This document shows positions 1 through 14,000 of a stretch of 64,000 nucleotides of DNA, one piece after another. The stretch covers positions 18,983,181-19,047,180 of the forward strand of contig CAIIXF020000010.1 in NCBI GenBank assembly GCA_903813345.2. The letters are read 5' to 3'. The notes beneath the pieces were generated by a model. The model was not told where the DNA came from. It ran no database searches and was given only the letters and a program-made list of their open reading frames with translations. This DNA comes from Owenia fusiformis (Eukaryota > Annelida > Polychaeta > Sabellida > Oweniidae). A program made the translations under genes and the position numbers. Within the stretch, counting starts at the first letter, position 1. Every line of letters begins with the position of its first letter.

Positions 1-1605
1 GAAGTTTAGACATTTTGTTACCGAAACGACAAGCGTAATCGAGCGGATCACCAGTGCTTTTGGTAATTTAAAAGGCAACCGCTTGTTTTCTCAAGAACTC
101 ACTCTTTTTTATCTGCCTCAATGATAGCCTCTTGTCTATGCCATATATAACCTGAATGCGATGTCACACACCAGAAAAGAAACAAAATATTGTCACAGAC
201 CACTTTTCCCAAAGACAATCTTATTTCATCTATATTCCAACATTTTGTTTCTTGGCTGCTTTTGGTTCAGGTTTGAAGAAAATGTTGAAGTTTGTGTTTT
301 GTGCATGATAAATGAGAAGCATAAGGAGATCTGTATGAGTACTGTATTTGAGGTTTGGACACTTTGGATTGCAGTTTTCACAATCACGATATCTGCATCC
401 GATTCAGAATGCAGCACATGTACACTCAATGTTTTCCAACCTGACAGACAGAATTACCATCATTCCTATGCACTGAAATTATATTAATGAAAGACTCCCC
501 AGATATCTGAGATTTTAATGTTGTCTGTCAGTTTAAATTCCGTTTAATAACCATAAATTCGTTTCTACAGCATTATACATCCAATTGATAGTTCCATAGT
601 AATGTACTCTTATGTAATGATTTATTTATCTGATGAATTTAAATATATGCAAATTTTGTAATTGCGGATTGTAATTAATAATTTAAACAATATTAAATTC
701 CACAAAAACTACAACTTACATTATTTAGATAAGCCTAGTATAGAGCAGTTATCAAATACCCTAATATCAGAGTGATGATATGTAATTATTCATCAAATAA
801 AAGTGAGGTCACCTTAACATTTCACCTGGTGCAACTAATAATTCCTATTTTTCATACTAATAGGGTATAAACCTTCACAAAACTTGTATTTTAGATGATG
901 ACAAGCCTATATAAATGATTTAGATGTCAACTCTAATACAAATGTGATGCATTGTGGGAGTTAATCATCAAAACTATAGTCTCCCCTATAGTGGGCGGGG
1001 CAAAACTATGAAAATGAAATCATTTTTTTCTTCCTAAGTATACACCTTAGAATTCTGACACTCACCAAATATGAAGTTCATATAAATATGTAACACCATG
1101 ATTTTTTTCATGCTTTTCTGACAAACTGATCCTAAAATATCTAAATAGATATGTGATAACATGCCTGTTGTGTGGCCTATTTTGTTATACTTTGGGGTCA
1201 AATGACCAATTACTGGTCTCAAAATTGATTAAAATAATATTTTAATTATTTGTGAATATGTGATCTATCATAATAAAGCTTGAATACTTGACTAAAGTAT
1301 TCCATTTGGGAAGAAAAAATTGCTTCCAACCAATACTCAATTTTGGGGTAGGGTTGTAGGGGGTACCTAGGAAGTGAAATTTCATATTTGTCCACTGCAT
1401 ACATTTTTCTATATTTTTGATATGTTTTTCAACTGATATTAATACATAATATAAGACTAATTTAAAAACTGTTGCAATTTTTGGGATGTTTAGGCCTTTT
1501 ATGAGCCCATTTGCTTGGCCTAATTGGTTTCAGGTATTCATCCATTCAAAAGAGTCACTCTTCTGTTGGATTAACTAGGTTACAAAGTCCTCTCTTCCCT
1601 TTCAG
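1..1605. other. Intron or upstream sequence before exon 1
   Basis: AT-rich sequence with no module-coding stretch. Bases 9-53 are the right end of the same foldback family as 7011-7550 (CATTTTGTTACCGAAACG...GGATCACCAGTG). Nothing else is recognised. Confidence 0.6.
9..53. repeat. Truncated right end of a foldback element
   Basis: It matches the right terminus of the 7011-7550 element (GACATTTTGTTACC, then GCGTAATCGAG and GGATCACCAGTG), with small differences and a deletion. The left part lies outside the window. Confidence 0.6.
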
Positions 1606-2068
1606 CTCCATGCTCTGCTGGTTATTACTGCACTGAGGGCTCCGACACCCCAACCCCAGATACAGGATATAAAGGAACAGCTGGACCCTGTCCCCCAGGC
1701 TCCTATTGCCCCGAGGGCACCACCACACCTGAAGATTGCCCACTTGGGACATTCAGCAATGAAACCCACCTGACTAATTCTTCTGAGTGCACACCATGTG
1801 CTCCTGGGAAATATTGTGGCTCGACAGGACTTACAGAGCCATCTGGTGACTGTTATGGCGGGTTTTATTGCACCTCAGGGGCTGAAGTTCCAAATAACCC
1901 AAGTGTTGACTCAACTGGAGGCCCTTGTCCTATTGGACATTATTGCCCAAATGGGACAGCATACCCTCTCGGGTGTCCTGCTGGAACATACACAAGCAGC
2001 ACTGGAATGTCTGAGTGTGTCACATGTCAAGCTGGATACTATTGCCCAGAAAACTCAACTATGTACAG
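1606..2068 (+). CDS. Giant gene exon 1 (first in window)
   Basis: The acceptor TTCAG precedes 1606 and the donor GTAACT follows 2068. The exon enters with two bases of a split codon and leaves with AG (phase 2), completed to Ser by the T of exon 2. It gives about 154 residues containing CSAGYYC, CPPGSYC, CAPGKYC, CYGGFYC, CPIGHYC and CQAGYYC. It ends at the NSTMYR landmark, which matches NSTTY in exons 10 and 19. There is no start codon, so earlier exons lie outside the window. Confidence 0.9.
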
Positions 2069-5000
2069 GTAACTATTTATTGAAACTATATTTCTTAAGA
2101 AGACTTTTAAAGAATTACTTTATGTTTTTAGCTCACATTGTGAGCTACTGTACTTACTCACTTGTATAAAAATCACTTAATTATCAAAAAAAAATGTATT
2201 ACCTATTACTATGTTAAAGTTTTGTCTGTTTTCAAAAAGGCCAGCAATTTTATTGCTGTTTTCAGTTTTACATCTAAAATTCTTGAAAATTTTGAAAATA
2301 GCTGCAATTTATCACTGTGTGAGGAAAAGTACCGATGGTACTCTTTTTATTTGGGGTTATTGCTACTCTTTCACATCATAGATTCATCACTGTCTACTGT
2401 ATGTTTCTCTTGTTTTTCATAAATTTTTCTTATGTGACACAGTGTGTATAAATGTAGAATGCAGGAAGTTGTTATTGAGTCCGTATACTGTACACGTTTA
2501 ATCACAGGCTGTGGCAGTATGTCTACACACTTGTAAAATGTACATGTACAATCAATTGTTGTATTCACAGTGCATCAGAACTGCTATTGTTCTTTGTTCT
2601 TCAATGTATGCTCAATATATCACTTGTAAAGTAACTTAATCCCAATTGAATGAAGTTCTGTAGGGATACAAGAAGCCCTCCTTCTGTCATTCTATGAGCC
2701 CTCTGAAGCAATTATCTCAGATACAAGGGGGCCAATTTGTCAGGAAAGATACATTGTCATGGTAAAGATTTTACACTCAAAGGCCATTGGTTCAAAAATA
2801 CCAAGATTTTTTCTGATTTTTTGTTTTCATTTCAGACCAGAATAATGTTACATACTTTCATTGGTTGCACATAGAAAATAATAGAAAAAATGGGAATTTT
2901 CGCTTTATTTGTGAGCTATAGTTTTTGATCCAGGCCTAGTAAAATCAAAATTGGCTACTAAAATTAAAGCTGGAATTTGTACTCAAGTGAAATGTATTTT
3001 GGAGTAGGTAGAAATACTGTATCAAATTTATGCATCAGAAAATTCTGGCTATGTATAGTCCAATGCCCCTGTGCTTTATTGAGCAAGACCACCACTCCCC
3101 TTAGTAACATAGCATATCTTAATTCTATTCAGAAACCTTTGCAAAAATCTCACTATAGAAGAAGGGTGAGTCCCTGAACAGTTGCACCTCACTGGCAGAT
3201 CTGGCAAATTTTTATAGGCTTCATTTTGAGAAAAAAAGCCTTTTTGGAAAAATAGGCCTCTAAGGAGGGAGAATTTCTGTGTTATATCCCTATACAAGCT
3301 GAATTGTACTATAGGTCACCTATGCACCCCTTCATCCCTTACTTCTTAGTTTGCAGAAAATATGCCTCAATTTTTTGATCCAAAGGCCCTAATTTTCAAG
3401 AAGGCCCCCTAGCCCTAAATTTGCGAAAAATATGCCTCAATCTTTTGAAACATTGGCCCCAGTTTTCAAAAAGGCTCCCAAATTTTTGGCCCCTCCCTTC
3501 TCAACATTCAGTTAGATCTGCCTCTGCACTATATAGTCATGCATCAAGTCTCCTCACACAAAATGTATCTTGTAAAAGAGGGGTAGACATTACACAATTA
3601 CTTGATGCATGATTATAATTATATATAATATATATTATATATAATGATTAATGCATTTCTAAATTGCACATATTATTCAGCACTTGAAGTTTGAAGTGTA
3701 ATGGTTTGTTGAAGAGAATTGTTTCATACATGCTAAATTACCCACACGTATTTTATTTTTATTTTGTAACATATGTTCATTTTTGACATTCATGCATCTG
3801 TGTTCTTATGTGAAATATAACTGTATGTTCTGTGTCATAGTTGTTGTAGTGATTTGAACAATTGGTCTAAGTTTTACCATAATTATTTTCTTCTAAAATT
3901 TGTTTTCCTGTTTACGTAATAAAATTGCCAGAAGAAATCTTGATTTGCATGATTACTATCCAAAAAGTCAAATCAAATAAATTGTTGAATATATAATATA
4001 TGATGATCAGGCATGGTAGCTATAAAGAATTCAAACATGACCGTGCTCTATTCGAATTTCTCAACCAATCAGAATGCAGCATAGCCAATATAGAACGTTC
4101 TCTAATTCTCCATAGATGCACGACCATGCTCTATTCAATCTGCAATTTGCATTGTTTTGAGTGACGTCACATCTCAGCTGCACATCTGGGGCTCTGTCCG
4201 GGGATAGCTGTTCTTCAGAATCTTGACAGCATGCGTATTCTTCCTTCATACCCGTTCCACAGACACGGCTTTTACTAATTTTTATGTTTGAATCGGAATA
4301 AATAATGATAGGCCATTCAATATGGTGAAATTCAGCACTCGTTGGACAGAATGTTAGTACAAATGCACTCACCTTCGGTTCGTGCTTTGTACAACATTCT
4401 GTCCAACTCGTGCTGAATTTCACCATATTGAATGGCCTATCATTATTTATTCCTTAAATACATATACTCATATACAACATTGAACACCTACATTAAAATT
4501 TAGATGTATTTCTAAAACTTGTTTTTAAAATTAGTTAACCAAGTTGATAATTTATTTTTTCGGAATATGTCATTTCAAGGAACTGTTCTACTGGTATCTA
4601 AGTTACTGCTTTTTGAAATTCTTCAAACCATGAAGACAAATAAATCTACGAAATGTATTGGATTTACTGTGCATATAAAACTTTTGAATTGTTCCAGTGA
4701 TAAATCCTGCCCTACAGGCCATTATTGTCCAGCTGGTACCCCATTTGATACAGCCTACCCCTGCCCAATGGGAACATACAATGACTACATGGGAAAACAA
4801 CTGCCTAGCGACTGTAAACCATGTGACCCTGGAACGTACTGCGATGAGACTGGGCTGAGTGCACCTAAGGGCAACTGTTCCGCTGGCTGGTATTGTGTTA
4901 GGGGAGCCTCGGCTTCTATGCCTACAGATTTTGGGAATACTAGCTCTAGTAATTGTTACTGTGCGTTGAATGGCACTGGAGGTGAATGTCAACCAGGACA

Positions 5001-8000
5001 GTTCTGCCCCGTAGGCTCCAATCAACCTACACCTTGCACTTCAGGTGGGTGCCCTTTCACGAATAAAATATGAGATCAAAAATTAAAAAATTTATTGGTA
5101 GCATGTTATCAATAAAAAATGATTGTTTCCAGGATATCTTAGAAATTGGAGAGTTTAAGCGAGCAATGTTTTTCACAATGCAACGGTGAACAGAAAGTAT
5201 ATGAATCAATATTGCAATGTATGGCACATGTACAAAACAAGCGCTTGTTAGTCTACTTCAGCTTCAGAGTTTCGTGTTTAGAACAAGAAATTCCGAATTT
5301 CATGTTGGTGTCAATGGGAATCATTATACTTGTGTCTAATTTTGATTTTGATACAAAGTAGAATTATTCTGAAGATGATGTATGTCATGCATGTTTTAGC
5401 CCTGCCTTTCTTACTAAATGAGCTTGTATATGATTAATCATTTAAGAAAAAAATTAAATTCAAGATTCTCAATCTGTGAATCTTTTTCAGGTTTCTACTG
5501 TGACTCCCCTGGGCTTTCAGTTGTGTCAGGACCCTGTGCTGCTGGTTACTATTGCACGGAGGGTGCCTCTCGTCCTGACCCCCAGAATGACACAACGGGT
5601 GGGGACTGTCCCCAGGGACACTATTGCCCCGAGGGAACAGGGATACCTGAGCCATGTCCTAGTGGTTACTTCACTGGGGCTACCAGAAACACAGACTTTA
5701 GTGATTGCAAACTTTGTACAGCTGGTGAGTTAATATGACTATATATACCTTAATTAGGTGTCACATGTCTCAATGTATAAATATAGGAGCATATTGTCCA
5801 GTTATAATCCAGTCAAACATAATGAACTTTCTATTAATACATGTATGTAACCTTGATAAATATTCTTAAAAATATTCATTTTAAAAATTCTAGTTGCAAT
5901 TTTCAAGTTGATGAACAAAATAATAGAGAAAAACAATAGAAACATAAAGGGTGACTTGATTAATTGGCTCACACAGTGAGCAGGCATCAGATCGTTGGTT
6001 GGTCCATCCGTCTGTCCGTTTATCAACATTGGCCGCACAAATTAAAACTGCTATTCGGATTGAGTCATATCCACATTCATTTTATGCATATCCATAATGC
6101 CTATTTGACCTATCTTCTCCATTTCCCAAGTTCGCCGGGTTTCAGAGAAATTGCTGATTTTGACGTCGAAAAGTCAAATTTTCTGTAAATATGAAGGTTC
6201 TATACTGTGTGAGCACAGGACCATGGGTCCTTTTTAGAAGATACTTAACAAAAAAGTGTATGCTTGATACCACTTGTAGTATCTTTATTTTTTTGCCATG
6301 GTAACTACATATTCTACATATTGCGATTCACCTCTGATGTATAAATAGAGTTTAAGGAACATACAAAAACATACATAGATTCCAAAATAGCTGTGAGACA
6401 CTAAATGGCGTCTCTAGCCAACACATTTTGTTACAGATCGCTACATTTTGTTCGCTTTGTACTCTAGAAAATGACTCCCTCCAAATGAGTAATCATTTAT
6501 TTAAGATACTATCCAGAACTATTTGCAACATAGTAATTGTTTGAAATTAAACTGAATATGTCACAAGTATTGGTTATTAAAATTTTTGGAATACCCCTTT
6601 CATAAATAACTGCTGGGTAAAGATCTATATGATCAAAAATATTGAAAAACTAGACACCAATATTTGATTCAGTGTAGAAACTAGAAATAGTTATAAAACA
6701 TGCTTCAATTTTAAATCAATTATATTACACTTATATTTTCAATTTTATCCTACAGATTTTTTGAACCAAATATTACAATGTCACAATCCCTCATAATAAA
6801 CATGTTAGTAAAGTATTATGTAATTAATAATTGTCAATGTTAATGTTCTATATTATAATGCTTAAATGTTATATTTGGAAAATAAAGATATGAGGGGTGA
6901 TCCAAAAGTAATGGACATAATATAAGTTATAAATATTAACCAATTGGTCTAATTTTTCCTTACAGGTTAGATTATTCAATTACTAATTTGATTGAATATC
7001 GCTCCAGTAATCACTGGTGATCCACTCGATTACGCTGGTTACCAAAACGAACCGTTTTGGTAACAAAATGTCGGAACATCCGGAAGGTACGATTTTCTCG
7101 TTTCCTTATTTTACACGTTGTAGGCAGAATTCCCACGACATTTTTTAACACAAACGTGTAATAGTATTATATGTTTAAGAAATTGTACATATTTGCGAAC
7201 AAATAGTTCAGAAGACAACAGAATCGTCGATTTACTTCCTCACTTAAGTTACATAAACGGTTTGGGTTAAAAGTGCAGCTCTTAACTGTTTTTCGAAAAA
7301 CCGTTTATGTAACTTAAGTGAGGAAGTAAATCGACGATTCTGTTGTCCTCTGAGCTATTTTTTCGCAAACATATACTTTTTCTAAAACATATGATACTGA
7401 TGCACGTTGTGAGAAAAAAAACGTCGTGGGGATTCCGCCTACAATGCGTGAAATAAGGAAAAAAGAAAAATCGTGCCTTCGACGTTCCGACATTTTGTTA
7501 CCAAAACGGTTCGTTTTGGTAACCAGCGTAATCGAGTGGATCACCAGTGAGTAATGCTTAAATATGGTTACTAGGGGATGTATAGTTTGAAGTCACTTTT
7601 TGTTGTCTTGAATATTTTTTGTCATTTCTGATTAGGAATTCAATTGAACCTACCATATTCTCTCTAATGAGTGCATAGTTCTAATGAGTGCACATGCGAC
7701 TTTTATGTTGAATATGGTCTCGAGAAAATGAGAAGTTTAATGCATTCGTTTGGATTATTTATGCACAATGAGATATTGATTGATGATTATTATATTGATT
7801 GATTGACATAGACTTAATCTCACAATTGAATGATTTGAAGTTTACCTTTACGCTTTTGTTGTGTAATACTTTTGAATCACCCCTAGTACACACATATACT
7901 ATACTTTCATCAATGCAATAGGCCATAGCCATTATTAGTTTTATTAACAGTAGTATAGGAATTTGCTACAAGAGTTTCCAAATATGGCAAAATGATCAAT

Positions 8001-11000
8001 ACATAATTATTTTCAACTACTAATGATGATAGTACAAATTTAAAGAGGTATTTTGAGGTAAAATTATATTAAGAAAATTATAAAAGGTTTTTAACATGGT
8101 ATCTTTAAATATTCTGCTTGAAACATGGCCTTGTTTGAGGAGTTTGGACGTTTTTTACCCCATTGAGATCCAATTTTTTTCTTTGGGATACATTTCATTT
8201 TTGAAGTACCTTTTCCATGATTTCCCACGTGTCGTTTTAGGCACAAATGGATTGTTATAGTATATAACATCTCCCCCTGCTAAATAGGAACACCACCATC
8301 CAAATGATCCAGTTGACATAATTGTGTGGTTCATACTGGATAAAATACCCATGTCATATTCAGCAGTTAATCCATAAGGTGTATGTTCTATAAATGTATT
8401 TTTTCCTGGAGGTCGTAAATTTTCTGTAGTCCACCCTCGGTCATCAGTGGCTACAACATATATAATTGGGGTCTTATATCTTGTTAGTGTTAAATCTATA
8501 GCCTTTTGGAAGTAAGCCTTTGGTGTGGCTTTATAACCAGCATTAATAACTGCAGGATCATATGCACGGTCTCCTCTACGACAATGAATCCCAACGTAAG
8601 TCACATTACCAAGCTTTGAATATTTTTGCTGCAGTCCATGCAAAAATGCATTTACTTGATATTGTATGAATTTGTTAAAGACGTACAAGCTCCTTATATG
8701 TGGCTGGTATTTCGTCCAGAAGTACATGTATGTCTGTACACCCCCTTTATGTAACTTAACGTGGTACTTCCACGTTAGGTTCATAAATGAGCTGTTATAG
8801 CTGATATGCTTTATTGGTTGTATTTTTGCTCCAGATTTGGCGAAATCAGCATAATCTTTTGCTGTGTATGTTTTAAATTGTGTTACATTAAATATCCGTA
8901 TCACCTCGGTGTCATAAGGTACATAAAGGGTCAAGTTGTTGGCCATTGCTATAGAATATGCAGCTGCAATGTGAAAAAGTTTGTTTCCAAGCCGTCCTGT
9001 GCCATGTTCTAAATATATTCTTCGAGGCTTATCGTCAGGTCTGGGTGTATCTAAATATTCTTGTTGAGATATCTTTTGATCAGTTTGTCCAACTGGAGGT
9101 TTTTGTGGTTCCTTCTTTGTATCATTTTTCTCGATTAGGTCACCTTTCTTTGTTTCATTTTCCAATGTTGTAATTTGATCAACATTCTGCAGTGGGGCCT
9201 TCATGAAAGGTAAGGTGTTATTCCTTGTCAGCGGATGGTATTCATCAAACATTGAAGTGACAATTTTTTCCATTGTTTCGTTGTATTTTTTGAAGAGTGT
9301 CCGTGTCAAGAAAGAAGTCCTTACATCTGGTGACTGACTGATATCGATATCTGACATCTGGCTGACATCTCTCCTAAGTTTATGATATTCATATGGTGGT
9401 TTTATATATCCAGATGGAATGTAGCTGCTGGTGTTTGAGGTGTACCATATCATCACCACTAGAAACGCTGCAGTTAACCCAAGTAGTAATTGCAGAAGTA
9501 GTGCATTAACTTCTCTAATTTTCATTCTGTTGTTACTGTTAAATTTTTTCTTTTAGCAACCAAAGAGTATGTATATTTATAATAGCATCATAATATTTTA
9601 TGACTTCTGGCTCTTAGCTAGTTTTCTTTTTAATTAATTATTAATTATTATCCTAGTTCATCGTACTTCCCATAATCGTTCACTTTGGTTATTTGAATAT
9701 CCTGTCTTCAGTGTAATGTATTACATGTGGAAGTTATAACGACAAGGTTTCGTTTGTGTGCTTTGCTGAATATCAAATATTGGTAAGTTTTACATACAGC
9801 CTTTCCGTCCAATCATTGAAGCTTATACAGCCTGAAATTCTTGAAAGCTTTCTTTTAAAGGCCCCATGTAAAGTTTAAACCAATTTGACATATTTTGACT
9901 TATGTTGTAGTCATAGCCAGTATTATCAAAATGTGACACATGAAATTGTTTTTAATTTTAAATTGTTTTAAGGTCTTTTTGTTCACAAAATTTTGAATTT
10001 ACTTAAAGATGTAATTTTACTGTATTGTTGAAATATATAACAAATGCGTGTTTAATTATGCAAAAATATTTAAAAAGCCCCAAAGAAAGTTTGCACAACT
10101 TAGTGGTTTATATATGTCTCAAACAATTTTTAAGTCACAAAAAATAATATTTGGATGATTGAACAATTTTTTAAAACTTTGCATAGGGCCTTTAAGATAA
10201 TCATACCTGACATTTGGTTCAATAAAGGAACAATAGAAACAGTTGCTTGTTGCTAATACAATCTTAACATCTTTGTATGAATAATGAAATGGACCAATTC
10301 AAAAGTTCTTGACCACTTCATTCTGAAGGAACATTTGATTTTGTTGACATAAAAGGTAGTGGTCAACTTCTTTGATTTATCATACTAATAGAACAAATAT
10401 TTAGCATCAATTACATGTAATGGAAAACCCATGAGATGTGTTTGAGATTTATGAATATTTCAGCTTGGTATGTACATGTACATGACACATACTTAGCAAC
10501 AGGAATTCATGTTCTCATTTGTTATATAAATATGGTAGAGGATTACAGGGGATATGTCAATATACTATTGTCAACTGGTGGTGTTTGTTGGTAGCCATAC
10601 AATAGTTTATTTTTCCATTTTACATGAATACTCGAATCCACCCTTATTATGCCATTCTTAGGGCAGGTTAAAAATGTAGTCATGAGGCATATTGAGGGTG
10701 TTGCCTTCAAATTTTCAATTTGTAACCGTGTGATACATTTACATGTACACAAATATTGTACTGGGTTTTCATTGTACTGCGTTTTCATTGTACTGCATTT
10801 TCATTGTACTGCATTTGCATTGTACTGGATTTCTCATGGTGATGTTCTTTATTCCTTGCCTAGCCTCTTTCATTTTCGTCATATGATGATGTCCGTTTCA
10901 TTCATTTGGGGTGATACAGTTCTTTATTAATGGTGGAGATATGTTTTTCCATATCTAAAAGTGCAACCTAGATTACAACACAGAAATCCGTTTAACTTTA

Positions 11001-14000
11001 AAAATAACATATTTTATAATTTTTAGAAAAGTCACAACAATCTGTAATTCCTACATGCAAAATTCATAAGCTGATTAGTAGAAATCCATTCAAATGAAAA
11101 ATGGTTCAATCGTGTTTAATATTGAACATTACTAATAGAAACAGAGGGGATTGTTTTTAATAGGGTGGGGTTTGGAAATGAGTGGATTGGATTAGTTGAA
11201 TGTAAAACCTTGGTTTAGTTTGGTATCTACAGTTACTTTACACTTTATACAAATATATGCAATTTCTTTTTGATGCCCATTTTCCATTGACCATCTGATG
11301 AAAATGTTTGATAAAATAATTTGACAACTGAATTGTACAAAGCAACTTGAGCAACCAACATATTAGTTTTAAAAAGTTGTTCATTGATATCAGGTTTTTC
11401 ATTTTTTATGAATATACGAGGGTTGATCATAAAGTTCTCATAATATCTCTCTAATTTCTTTATTTTTCAATATTTTCCTATGAAATTTTCACAGAAAGTG
11501 CAGCATGGAATGTTCTATTAATCCAGCAAAAATATTTAGAATAACAGAAACATTATATAAGAAATGGTTGCTATAGTAACTTGAAATCAAGGCACCGGGG
11601 GCAAATAAAAAAACTAGCTAGAATAGCCCCCATTAACCATGTTTAAATACATTATAAGTTGTCAAATAAGCTATCAAACACATTAAATTGTCAAATAATA
11701 TGTGCTCTTGACTGTTGTGAACTATTTTAATGGTCATGTGAATTGTGTGATCTTATAATGGATGATTGTTATGCTTCATTAGAAGTGACTGTTAGACCAC
11801 ATGACTGTTTCGTCAAATATCCTGAGGAAAATGGATTTTGCCCCTTTAGTTCATTTTTAACATGTAAAACCACACACAGGGTGTAATTTTGTTGATATCT
11901 TAGCAATATATTTGTTTTAGATCATGTTTAGTCTGACCAAAGGATCTTACAAACTTAACATAACATTTTATCAGTATGAATTTTATTTTTCTGAAGATCT
12001 CTGCATCTATTGCATTCTCTTACTCAGTCATTTCTGATCATTAGCTTTGAGTCTCGGAGTCTGGTATCACATCTAATGAAGCATGTAAACATCCCCTATG
12101 ACATCACACAATCCACTTGATCATTTTTTCAATTGTAAAAGCACTTAACAACATATTCAAGTTAACATTTTAACATGTTTGGTAATTTATGAGAGGTAAT
12201 TATGTGTGTTAACATGGTTAATTAGAGCCATTTTCTCAATTACTTTTAATTGCCCCGGGTGCCCTGATTTCCCGTTACTATGGCAACCATTTCTTATTTA
12301 ATATTTCTGTTAAACTAGATATTTCTTGCTGAATTAATAAGACATTCTATGTTGCACATTCTGTGAAAATTTCATTAGAATATATTGAAAAATAAAGAAA
12401 TTAGAGAGATATTATGAGAACTTTATGATCAACCCTCGAAGAAGTTTTTTGTTGTTTTCAAAAATTATATAAATGTATTACTCAATGTTTGGGTTTTCAG
12501 GCCTTGATTACCATTAAATATAACATATCTTTCATAATGAATTATTTGAAAGTAAATGTTCTGGCAATTGTCATATTCTTCATCTATCACAGACATTTTT
12601 AAAAGTGAGATTATCTTAAGAATAGCTGTGATTTGTGATCTGTGCTAGATACAGTTTGATTAAGGAATAAATAATGATAGGCCATTCAATATGGTGAAAT
12701 TCAGCACGAGTTGGACAGAATGTTGTACAAAGCACGAACCGAAGGTGAGTGCATTTTAGTGCCTTACGGTAATGCCGGGTTGTCGGCAGCGGCAGTAGAT
12801 ACTCTCAATTGCCGGTAATAAAATCCATTGCCGATAATCGCCGTGCTGCTGCAACATGATGATTGGCATTGCGATCCATTGTCAAATTTACGAAACAATG
12901 TTCGTTTAAGAATATTTTATCAATCATGTATATTTCAATCTCCACATTAGAAGAGCTAATCTGTCAATCAACTGCAAAGGATTCGTAAAAGGCGGGAGGA
13001 TAAGCAAAACCCCACCCACTTCTGTCAATCATCTCCCATGCCGCGAGATTAACAAATCACGTGACGTGATATTTCGGTGAAGTAAAAACAAAAACAAATA
13101 GTTTGATCAATTTTGATCGAATTCACTCTATATTATCATTCAAAGACTTCCTAACAATACACAATCACACACGAGATACACGATGATACAATATATCCAC
13201 TGTAGTTGATGTGAGCGGGAAATCAAGCTGAGAAATCGGCTTCGTTAAGGATTTTTCGAAATATTTTAGTTTCACTTTCAGGTTTTTCCCCGGGATTTTA
13301 GGAACATTATCAGTATCAACGATTATCGGTAACGGTAAGGTAATGGAGGTGAAATTTACCGGCAGTGAGATCCATTACCGTTGCAAGCACTAGTGCATTT
13401 GTACTAACATTCTGTCCAACGAGTGCTGAATTTCACCATATTGAATGGCCTATCATTATTTATTCCGATTCAAACATAAAATTAGTAAAAGCCGTGTCTG
13501 TGGAACGGGCATGAAGGAAGAATGCGCATGCTGTCAAGATTCTGAAGTCGGCCGGAAAAATTTTAGAATTTGTTTGGGCTGTTCTATTTTACTCCCCGTT
13601 TTAGATTTTATACGGTGTATGCGACTGCAAACTTGAAGTCAGCCATAGTTAAATAGTTACAGTAGTTACGGAGGGAGTAAAAAATAACAGCTATCCCCGG
13701 ACAGAGCCCCAGATGTGCAGCTGAGATGTGACGTCACTCAAAACAATGCAAATTGCAGATTGAATAGAGCATGGTCGTGCATCTATGGAGAATTAGAGAA
13801 CGTTCTATATTGGCTATGCTGCATTCTGATTGGTTGAAAAATTCGAATAGAGCACGGTCATGTTTGAATCAAGAATAAATTATTCGATTGGCTCATCTGA
13901 TTCTCCAATGACTGCTCATTTTGTTATGTTTATCAACTAAATCATTTATATGGACCCCATCTTTCAGAAAGAAATCAATATCAATGATATGGAATTGTAT

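Larger units (their letters stand above)
12663..13867. repeat. Repeat family F copy 2, with two insertions
   Basis: Inverted copy of 4030-4457. It is interrupted by a hAT-like element with its target duplication (12757-13400) and by 138 bp at 13548-13685 that is absent from copy 1. Removing both leaves about 420 bp that matches copy 1 closely. Confidence 0.75.

Noticed and set aside
161-487. 108-codon frame at the left end
   Set aside because: No cysteine module, domain or splice support; composition is like the surrounding AT-rich intron sequence.
4061-4426. 121-codon open frame on the minus strand
   Set aside because: It lies wholly within repeat family F and its partner copy at 12663-13867 has a broken version; it reads across a palindrome and has no protein signature.
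4603-5025. 140-codon minus-strand frame
   Set aside because: Antisense shadow of exon 2, whose coding frame is fixed by splice phase and cysteine modules.
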